A stretch of DNA of 64,000 nucleotides from positions 7,812,001-7,876,000 of the forward strand of contig NZ_CP036426.1 of NCBI RefSeq assembly GCF_007752535.1. Direction: 5' to 3'. The stretch is from Tautonia plasticadhaerens (GTDB lineage: Bacteria; Planctomycetota; Planctomycetia; Isosphaerales; Isosphaeraceae). The notes below the pieces were generated by a model, which had not been told where the DNA came from, searched no databases, and saw only the letters and a program-made list of their open reading frames with translations. Shown in pieces: positions 1-13,528 of this stretch (positions are counted from its first letter, which is position 1; each line of letters opens with the position of its first letter). The position numbers were made by a program, and so were the translations under genes.

Positions 1-2
1 AC

Positions 3-4624
<4,622 letters not shown>

Positions 4625-4628
<4 letters not shown>

Positions 4629-5587
4629 AGATCCTCATCGCCGAGGACCAGGCCCCCGCCGCCCTCTACCTCCGCCGGACCCTGGAACGCATGGGACACC
4701 GGCCCGCCGTCGCCCCCGACGGCGAGGCCGCCTGGGAGATGCTCGAACGCGACGGCGCCGACGTGCTCATCTCCGACTGGATGATGCCCCGCCTCGACGG
4801 CCTCGGCCTCTGCCGCCGGATCCGGGCCGTCGAGCACGACCGCTATACCTACGTCATCCTCCTGACCGCCCGCAACAACCGGGACGACCGCCTGGAGGGC
4901 CTCCACGCCGGGGCCGACGACTTCCTCACCAAGCCCCCCGACCCCGACGAGTTGAACCTCCGGCTCCAGATCGCCGGCCGGATCCTCGCCGTCCACGCCG
5001 AGCTGGGCCGGCGCAACGCCCGGCTCGCCGAGCTGGCCACCACCGACGCCCTCACCGGCGTCCGCAACCGACGCCGTTTCCACGAGGACCTCGACCTGCT
5101 GCTCTCCCAGGCCAGGCGGCTCCGGGAGCCCCTCTCCCTGGTGATGCTCGACGTCGACAACTTCAAGTCGTTCAACGACTCCTTCGGCCACCCGGCCGGC
5201 GACGAGGTCCTCCGGCGCGTCGGGGCGATGCTCCAGAGCTCGGTGCGCGGCCACGACCTCGTCGCCCGATACGGCGGCGAGGAGTTCGCCGTGCTCCTGC
5301 CGGCCACCGGCACCGAGGAGGCGGTCCTGGTCTCCGAGCGGCTCCGATCCGCCTTCCGATCCGAAGCCTGGCCCCATCGCCCCGTGACCGCCAGCCTCGG
5401 GCTCGACACCGCCGGCCCGGTCGAGTTCCAGGGCGCCGACGACCTCATCCGACGCGCCGACGAGGCCCTCTACCGCTCCAAACGCGAGGGCCGGGACCGC
5501 GTCTCCGCCTTCACCGACCGCCTCGCCGGGCCCGCCCCCTCCCCCCCCGCCGACGCCCTCCCGTCACCCCCTTCCCTCGCCCTCTGA
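4625..5587 (+). CDS. Response regulator with GGDEF domain (diguanylate cyclase)
   Basis: A 320-aa cytoplasmic output protein that should make cyclic di-GMP from two GTP when phosphorylated. The receiver (residues 1-120) carries the acidic pocket E7/D8, phospho-acceptor D51 in S-D-W-M-M-P and the conserved K in L-T-K-P. A linker leads to the D-A-L-T-G-V-R-N-R-R-R-F start of the GGDEF domain (about 140-305). The active-site loop is GGEEF at 217-221. An RxxD inhibitory-site motif (R208-D211) sits exactly five residues before it, so product feedback inhibition is expected. The final 20 or so residues are Pro/Ala-rich and look disordered. The ATG overlaps the upstream kinase stop by 4 bp, implying translational coupling and a kinase-to-c-di-GMP circuit. 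Confidence 0.93.
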
Positions 5588-5632
5588 ACGCCGGGCGGCC
5601 CGCCCGACCAGGCCCGACGGCGAGGGCCCGGC

Positions 5633-7255
5633 TCATGCCCCCTCCTCCTCCCCCGACCCCGACCCCGACGCGGGCCCCGGCCCGGGGAGCCGGACCTCGA
5701 ACGCGGCCCCCTCCCCCTCGACCGAGCGGACACCGATCGATCCGCCCAGCGCCTCGACGAGGCTCTTGCAGATCGACAGCCCGAGCCCGCTGCCGCCCGC
5801 CGCCCGGGACCGGGCAAGGTCGACCCGATAGAAGCGGTCGAACAGCCGGGGGAGGTCGGCCTCGGGGATGCCCGGGCCGGTGTCGACCACCCGGAGCACG
5901 CCGGACCCGCCTTCCACCGCCGTCGACACGACCACCGCCCCCCCGGGCCGGTTGTAGGCGATCGCGTTGGAGATCAGGTTGGTCGCCACCTGGCCGAGCC
6001 GGGCGGGATCGGCCGGCACGACGACGCGATCCCCCCGGACCTCGACCCGGACCCCCCTCCCCTCGGCCATCGGCCCGAGTTGCGAGGCGACCTCCAGGGC
6101 GATCGACCTCAGGTCGACCGGCCCCCGCTTCAGGTCGAGCTGCCCGGCGTCGGCCCGGGCCAGGGTGAGCAGGTCCTCGACGATCCCCCTCATCCGGCCG
6201 GCCGCCCTCCGGCAGGTGCCCAGCGACTCCCGATATTCGTCGGCCGACCGGGTGCGGGCCAGCGCCAGCTCGGCGTGGGTGAGGATCACCGAGAGCGGCG
6301 TCCGCAGCTCGTGGGAGGCGTCGGCGGTGAACCTCGTCTGCTGCTCGAATGCCGATTCCAGGCGGTCGAGCATGTCGTTGAGCGTCGACCCGAGCCGCTC
6401 GAATTCCCGGTCGACGCCGGCGAGGTCGACCCGGTCGGAGAGGTTCCTCGCCGAGATCCCCTCGGCGGTCCGGCCCATCGCCTCGATCGGCCGGACCGCC
6501 CGGCCCGACAGCCACCAGCCGCCGAGCAGGCCGACGGCGAAGACCCCGCCCCCCACCGCGGCCAGCCGACGGGCCAGCCCGCCCAGCTCGGCCAGCTCCC
6601 GGCCGATCGGCCGCCCGACCAGGATCGTCGAGCCCGCCGGGCCCGCGATCACCACCTCTCGCCAGTGGCCCCGGCCCCGGGCCGCCGCCCGGCCCGGGGC
6701 CGGCTGCGGGCGAGGCGGGATCTCCCGCCCGCCCTCCATCGACGCGTCGAAGACCGACCCGTCGGCGCGCCAGACGACGAAGAACGGACCTCCCTGGCCG
6801 GGGGCGGGCGCGTCGGGGCGGCGGGGGGCCCGGGCGTCGAGCCGGTCGGCCAGCCGGCCCCCCGGCCGGCCGGGCCCGTCGCCGTCGGGGATCGGCGGCC
6901 CCCCCCTGAGGCCCGGCGGGCCCCCTCCCCGGCCGGGCGGACCGGGCGGGCCGAAGCCCGGCCCACGGGGCCCATCCGCACCCCGGGAGGGCGGCGGACC
7001 GGGCGGGCCGAAGCCCGGCCGACGGGGCCCATCCGCACCCCGGGAGGCCGGCGGGCCCCCTTGCCGGAGGAACCGACCCGGACGCTCCCGGAGGAACCCC
7101 TCCAGCATCCGGGCCGTCGCCAACAACTCGGCGTCCACCTCGCCCAGCCGGGCCCGGCGCGACTCGGCATAGAGCGCCGAGCCGAACCCGACCACCACGA
7201 GCAGCAGGATCAGGCCGTGCCAGAGCTGGAGCCGCCAGCGGAGCGACCTACGCAT
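5633..7255 (-). CDS. OmpR-type sensor histidine kinase with Pro/Gly-rich periplasmic loop
   Basis: A 540-aa classical inner-membrane sensor kinase. TM1 lies at about 12-30 and TM2 at about 232-250. Between them is a periplasmic loop made unusual by Pro/Gly-rich low-complexity sequence and two copies of a 19-residue repeat. HAMP follows (about 251-303), then HisKA with H315 in A-S-H-E-L-R-T-P, then HATPase with the N box (N-L-I-S-N-A-I) and G1 box (D-T-G-P-G-I-P). It overlaps the upstream response regulator by 8 bp, so the two form a two-component operon read on the minus strand. The organisation resembles metal- or envelope-stress sensors such as the CusS/QseC type, but the ligand cannot be told from sequence. 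Confidence 0.92.
   Translation of the reverse strand: MRRSLRWRLQLWHGLILLLVVVGFGSALYAESRRARLGEVDAELLATARMLEGFLRERPGRFLRQGGPPASRGADGPRRPGFGPPGPPPSRGADGPRGPGFGPPGPPGRGGGPPGLRGGPPIPDGDGPGRPGGRLADRLDARAPRRPDAPAPGQGGPFFVVWRADGSVFDASMEGGREIPPRPQPAPGRAAARGRGHWREVVIAGPAGSTILVGRPIGRELAELGGLARRLAAVGGGVFAVGLLGGWWLSGRAVRPIEAMGRTAEGISARNLSDRVDLAGVDREFERLGSTLNDMLDRLESAFEQQTRFTADASHELRTPLSVILTHAELALARTRSADEYRESLGTCRRAAGRMRGIVEDLLTLARADAGQLDLKRGPVDLRSIALEVASQLGPMAEGRGVRVEVRGDRVVVPADPARLGQVATNLISNAIAYNRPGGAVVVSTAVEGGSGVLRVVDTGPGIPEADLPRLFDRFYRVDLARSRAAGGSGLGLSICKSLVEALGGSIGVRSVEGEGAAFEVRLPGPGPASGSGSGEEEGA
6936..7049. repeat. 57-bp tandem duplication inside the sensor kinase gene
   Basis: Two nearly identical 57-bp units (6936-6992 and 6993-7049; I see one base difference, C/G, over the first 55 bp) encode a 19-residue Pro/Gly-rich repeat, S-R-G-A-D-G-P-R-(G/R)-P-G-F-G-P-P-G-P-P, in the periplasmic loop of the kinase. 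The unit is a multiple of three, so copy-number changes would keep the reading frame. Confidence 0.85.
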
Positions 7256-7901
7256 CGATGATGTACCCCTGGCCCCTCCTCGTGGCGATGAATTCCCTGC
7301 CCAGCTTCTTGCGGATGTGGGAGACGTGGACCTCGACCACGTTGGACATCGTGTCGTCCTCCTCGCCGAAGAGGCGGTCGTAGATCATCGACCGGGGGAT
7401 CAGCGTACCCCGATGCATCGCCAGCAGCTCGACCAGCGCGTACTCCCGGGCCGTGAGCGTGATCGGCACCCCGGCCCGGGACACGGTGCGGGTCGCCGTG
7501 TCGACCACCACCTCGTCGATCCGGATCTCCGGGTGCGGCCGGCCGGCCGACCTCCGGATCAGTGCCCGGAGCCGGGCGAGCAGCTCCCCCAGGGCGAACG
7601 GCTTGACGAGGTAGTCGTCCGCCCCCGCGTCGAGCCCCCGGACCCGGTCCCCCAGGGCGTCCCTCGCGGTCAGGATCAGCACCGGCGTCCCCTTCTCGCG
7701 CCGGAGCCGTTCGAGCACGTCCCAGCCGTCGATCCCCGGCAGCATCAGGTCGAGCACGATCGCGTCGTAGTCCCAGGTCGCCCCCTTGTACAGGCCCTCC
7801 GTCCCGTCCCCCGCCTGGTCGACGGCGTACCCCTCCTCCCGGAGCGACTGCACCAGGGCCCTTCGGAGGTCGGGCTCATCTTCGATCACCAGGACTCGCA
7901 C
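7248..7901 (-). CDS. OmpR/PhoB-family response regulator
   Basis: A 217-aa DNA-binding response regulator, first gene of a two-gene operon with the sensor kinase that overlaps its end by 8 bp. The receiver has the acidic pair E7/D8, phospho-acceptor D51 (V-L-D-L-M-L-P-G) and the conserved Lys in D-D-Y-L-V-K-P-F. A winged-helix Trans_reg_C domain follows (about 125-215), with the typical T-A-R-E-Y-A-L-V-E-L-L and V-E-V-H-V-S-H-I-R-K-K-L segments. Length and order are standard for the QseB/PmrA-like subfamily. Target genes cannot be told from the window. Confidence 0.95.
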   Translation of the reverse strand: MRVLVIEDEPDLRRALVQSLREEGYAVDQAGDGTEGLYKGATWDYDAIVLDLMLPGIDGWDVLERLRREKGTPVLILTARDALGDRVRGLDAGADDYLVKPFALGELLARLRALIRRSAGRPHPEIRIDEVVVDTATRTVSRAGVPITLTAREYALVELLAMHRGTLIPRSMIYDRLFGEEDDTMSNVVEVHVSHIRKKLGREFIATRRGQGYIIDA

Positions 7902-8155
7902 GGGGGAGCAACTCCATCAGGAAGGCCGGAATCGGCGGCGGGCCTAGGGAGGGCAGGACGTCGACTGACTGCACACGCCTCCCGAGGCCGACCGGCAACA
8001 CTCAGGTCGTTCGCCACGAGGACCGTTCCGATGGGGGACGGCCGAGGGTGGCCGTCCCGCGCGGGACGGCCGCTCCCCATCGACCACCGGACAACCCTCG
8101 CCGACGAGACTCCTTTTGGCCCATCCAAAATGCTCCCGCAAGAGAGCGGTCGTCT

Positions 8156-8211
8156 CCGACCCTCGCCCCCGTCCGCGGGGGAGAGGGTAGCCGAAGGCCG
8201 GGTGAGGGGGT
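8156..8211 (+). repeat. Dispersed intergenic repeat, copy 1
   Basis: A ~55-bp element built as tccgaccctcgc..ccgtccgcgggg..gagagggt..ggccgggtgagggg. Its near-identical reverse complement lies at about 40662-40717, 32 kb away. Both copies are outside genes. It looks like the short CCCTCACC/CTCTCCCC-rich intergenic repeats scattered in many GC-rich genomes; function unknown. Confidence 0.7.
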
Positions 8212-8242
8212 TCGGCCCCGTCTTCGGGCGCAGTGTCCAACG

Positions 8243-8293
8243 CCGGGACCCCTCACCCCGGGCCCTCTCCGCGCTCGCGGGGAGAGGGGGACG
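8243..8293 (-). repeat. Dispersed intergenic repeat, inverted partial copy
   Basis: Reads ccgggacccctcacccc..ggccctctccgcg..cgcggggagaggggg, a diverged copy of the 8156-8211 repeat in the opposite orientation. The two copies together form an imperfect inverted pair that could fold into a long stem in RNA from either strand. Confidence 0.6.
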
Positions 8294-8329
8294 GAAGCAT
8301 TCTGGCAACCAACGAGGCGGACGGACCAC

Positions 8330-9091
8330 TCATCGATCTCGGGAAGGCGACGGCCGTCGGGGCCGATCGGGGGCGCCCTCCGGCGGTCCTCCCGGCCGCC
8401 GGCCGGGCCGGACTTCCGGCGGGCCACCGGGGCCTCCCCGGCCTCCCCGACGCACCTCGTCAAGTTGCTCCGGTGTGAGGATCGATTCAAGCCGATCGCG
8501 GACCTCCGTGTCGAGCTCCGCCAGGTCCTTGCGCTGCCCCTCGGACAGTTCCAGCCGGTCGCGGACGAACGGCGGCAGGGTGCCGAAACTCATCGGACTG
8601 GGACCGGGACCGGGACCGTCCGCCCGGGGACCCCGACCCTCGGGCGGGCCTCCCGGCCCCGGGTGCGGGCCCCGGGGGCCCCCCTCCGGCCGGTCGGCGT
8701 GAGTTCCTCGATGCTCGCCCTCGGGCGGGCCGGGGCGACCCCCGGGGCCTCGGCCGCCGACACCGGGGCCGCCGCGACGGCCACCCTCCCGGCGGGAGGC
8801 GCGGAGGTCGTCTCGGGAGATCGACCCGTCGCCGTCGAGGTCGATCGCCTTGAGGGCGGCGGGAGCGCCCTCGATCTCCTCGGCCGAGAGGACCCCGTCG
8901 CCGTCGGCGTCGAGGGCACCGAGGATCGGCCCACCCGGCTGACGGTCTCCCGCCCGCTCGAGGGCCCCTCGCCGCCCCCCCGGCGGGCCATCGGGCCCGG
9001 GCCCTAGCCGCCCCTCCTGCGCCATCGCCTCGGTCCCCAGCAGCCCGGACGCCGCGAAGGCCGCCGCCAGGATCATCGATTTCGTGGTCAT
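8330..9091 (-). CDS. Secreted EF-hand protein, Gly/Pro/Arg-rich
   Basis: A 253-aa protein with an N-terminal signal peptide (M-T-T-K-S-M-I-L-A-A-A-F-A-A-S-G-L-L-G, cleavage likely after A-M-A). Two EF-hand calcium loops follow, D-A-D-G-D-G-V-L-S-A-E-E (about 60-71) and D-L-D-G-D-G-S-I-S-R-D-D (about 84-95). A long Gly/Pro/Arg-rich segment comes next, then a short helical part (L-S-E-G-Q-R-K-D-L-A-E-L) and a second Gly/Pro-rich tail. I chose the ATG at 9091 because GGAGG lies at proper spacing; the ATG at 9097 abuts the Shine-Dalgarno with no gap. Similar EF-hand proteins are common in planctomycetes and probably act outside the cytoplasm. Specific role unknown. Confidence 0.75.
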   Translation of the reverse strand: MTTKSMILAAAFAASGLLGTEAMAQEGRLGPGPDGPPGGRRGALERAGDRQPGGPILGALDADGDGVLSAEEIEGAPAALKAIDLDGDGSISRDDLRASRREGGRRGGPGVGGRGPGGRPGPPEGEHRGTHADRPEGGPRGPHPGPGGPPEGRGPRADGPGPGPSPMSFGTLPPFVRDRLELSEGQRKDLAELDTEVRDRLESILTPEQLDEVRRGGRGGPGGPPEVRPGRRPGGPPEGAPDRPRRPSPSRDR

Positions 9092-9364
9092 CGTCATCCT
9101 CCCTCGGATCGATCGGTTTGCATCGGTCGCCGCCGCGATCGGATTCGTCCCCGACCCCCTCGGCGACTCCAGGGCAATCCTACGGAGCGGCACCTTAAGC
9201 CAGGATGAAGCCCCTCGAAGAATCTCGATCCCACCGGCTTGAGGCCCCGCACAGGTCGAAACCGCATTGTGTTCCCGGCCCGATTCAACAAGAATCAAAC
9301 CCAGGGCCAACCTCGGACCAGGGCCCCTGATGGGCCGTCGACGCATCGGGAATGAGGAGCGGTG
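9092..9364. promoter_or_regulatory. Divergent promoter region
   Basis: About 270 bp between the divergently read EF-hand gene and the DUF1549/1553 gene must hold both promoters. It includes a relatively AT-rich patch at about 9260-9305 with a small inverted repeat GATTC-aacaa-GAATC. I cannot assign convincing -35/-10 boxes. Confidence 0.35.
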
Positions 9365-11971
9365 ATGAGTGTGACCCGAATCCTGGGCCTGATCCTGGCC
9401 GCCTCCCCGGCCCCGCCCGTGGCGGTGGGCGAGGAACCGACGCTGACGTTCGAGCGGGACGTCCGGCCGATCCTCAAGGCGTACTGCCTGGACTGCCACG
9501 GCGGCGAGGAGGACCTGGAGGGGGATCTCGACCTCCGCCTCCGGCGGTTCGCCGCCGACGGCGGACTGAGCGGGCCGGCGATCGAGCCCGGCCATCCCGA
9601 CGAGAGCCTGTTGATGTTTCGCCTGGAGGACGGCGAGATGCCGCCGGGCGAGAAGAAGGTCCCGCCCGATCAGGTCGAGGTGATCCGCCGATGGATCGCC
9701 GCCGGGGCCCCGACCCTCGGCGACGAACCCGAGTCGCTCCCCCCCGGCATCGGCATCACCGACGAGGAGCGGGCCTACTGGGCCTTCCAGCCGATCGACG
9801 CCCCCGAGCCCCCCGCCTTCACGGCCGAGGATCGCGTCCGGACGCCGATCGATGCCTTCGTCCTGGCCCGCCTCCGGGAGCATGGCCTCTCCTTCTCCCC
9901 CGACGCCGACCGCCTCACGCTGCTCCGACGCGCCAGCGCCGACCTCACCGGCCTGCCCCCCTCGCCGGGCGAGATCGACGCCTTCCTCTCCGACGAATCC
10001 CCCGACGCCTACGACCGGATGATCGACCGCCTGCTCGACTCCCCCCGGTACGGCGAGCGCTGGGCCCGGCACTGGCTCGACGTGGCCGGCTACGCCGATT
10101 CCGACGGCGACGGCTCGACGGACACGCCCCGGCCCTACGCGTACAAGTATCGCGACTACGTCATCCGATCCCTCAACGGTGACAAACCGCTCGACCGCTT
10201 CATCGCCGAGCAACTGGCCGGGGACGAGCTGGTCCCCCGGCCCTGGACGGACCTGGAACCGGAACGGGTGGAGACACTGGCCGCGACCGGCTTCCTCCGC
10301 AACGTCCCCGACGCCACCTCGACCGGGGGGGGCGACCTGGACCTCGCCTCCAACCAGGTGGTGGCCGACACGCTCAAGGTGGTCGGCTCGACCTTCCTCG
10401 GCCTCTCCGTCGGCTGTGCCCAGTGCCACGACCACCGCTACGACCCGATCCCCCAGGCCGACTACTTCCGCCTCCGGGCCGTCTTCGAGCCCGCCCTCGA
10501 CACCCAGCACTGGAGGCGCCCCGGCCAGCGACTCGTCTCCCTCGCCACCGCCGAGGAGAAGGCCAAAGCCGCCGCGATCGAGGCCGAGGCCCAAACGCTC
10601 CAGGAGGCCCTCGACGCGAAGACCAGGGAGCTGATCCGGGTCGAGCTGGAGAAGGTGCTGGCCGACATCCCCGAGGAGTTGCACGAGGCCCTCCGCGAAG
10701 CGAACGACACCCCCGCCCGGGGCCGGACGGACGAGCAGAAGGCGCTGCTGGTCGCCCACCCGAAGGTCAACGTGAACGCCGGGACCCTCTACCTCTACAA
10801 CCAAAAGGCCGCCGACGAGCTGAAGGCCGAGCGCGAGGCGGTCGCCGCCAAGCGGGCCGAGAAGCCGCCCGAGGACTTCGTCAGCGTGCTCGACGAGGTG
10901 CCCGACGTCCTGCCCGAGACCCGAATCTTCCACCGGGGAGACCACCGGCAGCCCACCGACCCCGTCCTCCCCGGCGGCCTGACGATCGCCTCCCCCGAGG
11001 GGGGACGCTTCGAGATCGCGCCGGATGACCCCGGGCTGCCGACCTCCGGCCGTCGCCTGGCGTTCGCGCGGTACCTCGTCAGCGGAAGGCACCCGATGGT
11101 CGGCCGGGTCCTGGCCAACCGGATCTGGCTGCACCACTTCGGCCGAGGGCTGGTGAACACGCCGGGGGACTTCGGCGTGCTGGGCGAGCGGCCGACCAAC
11201 CCCGAGCTGCTCGACTGGCTGGCCGAGGAGCTGGTCCGACGGGGCTGGAGCCTCAAGGCGATGCATCGGTTGATCATGACCTCGACCGCCTATCGTCAGT
11301 CGTCCCTGCGCAACCCCTCGCACGACGCGGTCGACGCCTCGAACGCCCTGCTCGGCCGGTATCCCGTCCTGAGGATCGACGCCGAGGCCCTGCGGGATCG
11401 CATCCTCGCCGCCAGCGGCCGGCTCGACCCGACCCCCTTCGGCCCCCCGGTCCCGGTGTCGGAAGACGCCGTCGGCCAGGCGGTTCCCGACGGCGACTCG
11501 CCGAGGAGGAGCATCTACCTCCAGACTCGCCGATCCCGACCCGTCTCCTTCCTCGTCACCTTCGACGCGCCGGTGATGGGGGTCAACTGCGACCGCCGCT
11601 CGCCGAGCACCTCCGCGCCCCAGGCGCTCATGCTCATGAACAGCGACTTCGTCGTCGGCGAGGCCGCCGCGATGGCCGACCGGCTCCTCGCCGAGACCCC
11701 GAGCGACCTCGAACTGCCGGCCGACTGCGACGCCAGCGAAGCGGTCCAGGGCAAGACCGGCGCGACGCTCCCCCGGTTGATCGCCCATGCCTGGGCCCTC
11801 GCCTACCAGCGGCCGATCGAGCCCGAGGAGCTGGAGCTTGCCCGGGCCTTCGTGGCCGAGCAGCTCGACGCGATGGACTCGGCCGACGCCCCGGAGGACC
11901 GCCCCCGGGCGGCGCTGACCCACCTTTGCCACCAACTCCTGAGTTCCAACGAGTTCCTCTATGTGGACTGA
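9365..11971 (+). CDS. Planctomycete cytochrome c / DUF1549 / DUF1553 protein
   Basis: An 868-aa exported protein of the family abundant in Planctomycetota. After a signal-like N-terminus it has a PSCyt1-type c-heme domain with C-L-D-C-H at 41-45. DUF1549 (PSCyt2) carries the F-V-L-A-R-L and R-A-S-A-D-L-T-G-L-P-P-S-P blocks and a second heme-like C-A-Q-C-H-D-H-R-Y-D-P-I. A charged helical insert and DUF1553 (PSD1) follow, ending S-S-N-E-F-L-Y-V-D. The family is thought to act with a DUF1501 partner in the planctomycete periplasm, often in polysaccharide-degradation loci, but its biochemistry is not established. The ATG at 9365 has GAGGAG upstream; the GTG at 9362 is a worse fit. Its last 11 bases are shared with the next gene. 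Confidence 0.9.
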   Translation: MSVTRILGLILAASPAPPVAVGEEPTLTFERDVRPILKAYCLDCHGGEEDLEGDLDLRLRRFAADGGLSGPAIEPGHPDESLLMFRLEDGEMPPGEKKVPPDQVEVIRRWIAAGAPTLGDEPESLPPGIGITDEERAYWAFQPIDAPEPPAFTAEDRVRTPIDAFVLARLREHGLSFSPDADRLTLLRRASADLTGLPPSPGEIDAFLSDESPDAYDRMIDRLLDSPRYGERWARHWLDVAGYADSDGDGSTDTPRPYAYKYRDYVIRSLNGDKPLDRFIAEQLAGDELVPRPWTDLEPERVETLAATGFLRNVPDATSTGGGDLDLASNQVVADTLKVVGSTFLGLSVGCAQCHDHRYDPIPQADYFRLRAVFEPALDTQHWRRPGQRLVSLATAEEKAKAAAIEAEAQTLQEALDAKTRELIRVELEKVLADIPEELHEALREANDTPARGRTDEQKALLVAHPKVNVNAGTLYLYNQKAADELKAEREAVAAKRAEKPPEDFVSVLDEVPDVLPETRIFHRGDHRQPTDPVLPGGLTIASPEGGRFEIAPDDPGLPTSGRRLAFARYLVSGRHPMVGRVLANRIWLHHFGRGLVNTPGDFGVLGERPTNPELLDWLAEELVRRGWSLKAMHRLIMTSTAYRQSSLRNPSHDAVDASNALLGRYPVLRIDAEALRDRILAASGRLDPTPFGPPVPVSEDAVGQAVPDGDSPRRSIYLQTRRSRPVSFLVTFDAPVMGVNCDRRSPSTSAPQALMLMNSDFVVGEAAAMADRLLAETPSDLELPADCDASEAVQGKTGATLPRLIAHAWALAYQRPIEPEELELARAFVAEQLDAMDSADAPEDRPRAALTHLCHQLLSSNEFLYVD

Positions 11972-13427
11972 TCCCCCGCGATGGACCCGACGGTCCCTGC
12001 TGGCGAACACCGGGTTCGGCGTCGGGGCGTTCGCCCTGGCCTCCCTGCTCCGGCAGGAGGGCGCGCTGGCCGAGATCCCGCAGAAGCCCGGCGAGAACCT
12101 GCCGCTCGACCTGAAGCCGAGGCCGCCGATGTTCGCCCCGAAGGCGGACGCGATGATCTCGCTGTTCATGCACGGCGGCCCCTCCCACGTCGACCTGCTC
12201 GACCCCAAGCCCGAGCTGACCCGACTGCACGGCGCCGACTACGGCGGCGAGGTCGACTTCAGCTTCGTCAACCGGGCCACCAAGGCCTTGCTCGGCTCTC
12301 CATTCAAATTCCGGAAGCGGGGCGAGTGCGGCACCGAGGTCTCGGACCTGCTGCCCGAGACCGCCGGCATCGTGGACGACCTCTGCGTGATCCGGTCGAT
12401 GCACACCGGTCACAACGGCCACGAGGTCTCGATCCGCTACTTCCACGGCGGCATCGCCGGCATCACCGGCCGGCCGACGATGGGGAGCTGGATCGTCTAT
12501 GCCCTGGGGAGCGAGTCGCAGGAACTGCCCGCCTACATGGTCCTCTCCGACCCCGGCGGCCACCCCGTCGACGGCACCCACAACTGGTCCAGCGGCTTCA
12601 TGCCCCCGCTCTACCAGGGGACCGTCCTCCGCCCCCAGGAGCCCCGGATCCTGAACCTCGACCCGCCCGCCTCCGCCCGGGGAGCGGTCCAGGAGCGGAA
12701 CCTCGCCCTGCTCGACCGCCTCAACCGCCGGCACCTGGAGCGTCACCCCGGCGAGGACGACCTGGAGACCCGCATCCAGAGCTTCGAGCTGGCCGCCGCC
12801 ATGCAGACCGCCGCCAAGGAGGCGTTGGACGTCTCCGGCGAGCCGGAATACATCAGGCGGATGTACGGGCTCGACGAGGACGAGACCCGGGAGTACGGCA
12901 CCCGATGCCTGATCGCCCGCCGCCTGGTCGAGCGCGGGGTCCGGTTCGTCCAGCTGTTCCTCGGCGGCCAGCCCTGGGACAACCACAACTCGATCAAGAC
13001 CACCCTGCCCGCCATCTGCCGACGCACCGACCGCCCCGCCGCCGCCTTGGTCAAAGATCTCAAGCAACGGGGCCTGCTGGACACCACCCTGGTCCACTGG
13101 GGCGGCGAGATCGGCCGGCTGCCCGTCACCGAGGGGGCCCTGGATGACTCCGCCGGCCGCGACCACAACGGCCAGGGCTTCTCCGTCTGGATGGCCGGCG
13201 GGGGCATCAAGGGGGGCATGACCTTCGGCGCCACCGACGAGGTCGGCCACAAGGCCGTCGAGGATGTCGTCACCCCGAACGACTTCCAGGCCACCGCGCT
13301 GCACCTGCTCGGCCTCGACCACGAGAAGCTCGCCTACCACGCCAGCGGCCGGGAGTATTTCCTGACCGATGGCCGACCGGCGCGAATTGTCGGGGAAATC
13401 CTCCAGTCTCCCCCTCCCGTCGCCTGA
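11961..13427 (+). CDS. DUF1501 protein (Tat-exported, sulfatase-like fold)
   Basis: A 488-aa partner of the preceding cytochrome protein. A twin-arginine-like start (R-R-S-L-L-A-N-T-G-F-G) suggests folded export. The core shows DUF1501 hallmarks: F-M-H-G-G-P-S-H-V-D-L-L-D-P-K-P, S-D-L-L-P-E-T-A, the R-S-M-H-T block, G-V-R-F-V-Q-L-F and the C-terminal G-R-D-H-N-G-Q-G-F-S-V-W-M-A-G-G-G. The family is related to the alkaline phosphatase/sulfatase superfamily; substrate unknown. The ATG lies inside the last four codons of the upstream gene (ATGTGGACTGA, 11-bp overlap), implying translational coupling. Confidence 0.9.
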   Translation: MWTDPPRWTRRSLLANTGFGVGAFALASLLRQEGALAEIPQKPGENLPLDLKPRPPMFAPKADAMISLFMHGGPSHVDLLDPKPELTRLHGADYGGEVDFSFVNRATKALLGSPFKFRKRGECGTEVSDLLPETAGIVDDLCVIRSMHTGHNGHEVSIRYFHGGIAGITGRPTMGSWIVYALGSESQELPAYMVLSDPGGHPVDGTHNWSSGFMPPLYQGTVLRPQEPRILNLDPPASARGAVQERNLALLDRLNRRHLERHPGEDDLETRIQSFELAAAMQTAAKEALDVSGEPEYIRRMYGLDEDETREYGTRCLIARRLVERGVRFVQLFLGGQPWDNHNSIKTTLPAICRRTDRPAAALVKDLKQRGLLDTTLVHWGGEIGRLPVTEGALDDSAGRDHNGQGFSVWMAGGGIKGGMTFGATDEVGHKAVEDVVTPNDFQATALHLLGLDHEKLAYHASGREYFLTDGRPARIVGEILQSPPPVA

Positions 13428-13528
13428 CATCCCCCTGCCCTCCCGGGCCATTCCCGGCACGGGGGGCACCGCCTCCCACAGTCCACTCCACGCGGACCCC
13501 GATCAACATCCCCCGATCCTCTGATCGA

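Larger units (their letters stand above)
7902..8329. other. Intergenic region carrying dispersed repeats
   Basis: Between the regulator start and the EF-hand gene end I see no supportable gene. Six-frame translations here give low-complexity Pro/Arg/Gly peptides. The stretch holds a small hairpin, TTTTGG and CCAAAA around five bases at 8114-8130, and two oppositely oriented GC-rich repeat copies at 8156-8211 and 8243-8293. Confidence 0.7.
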
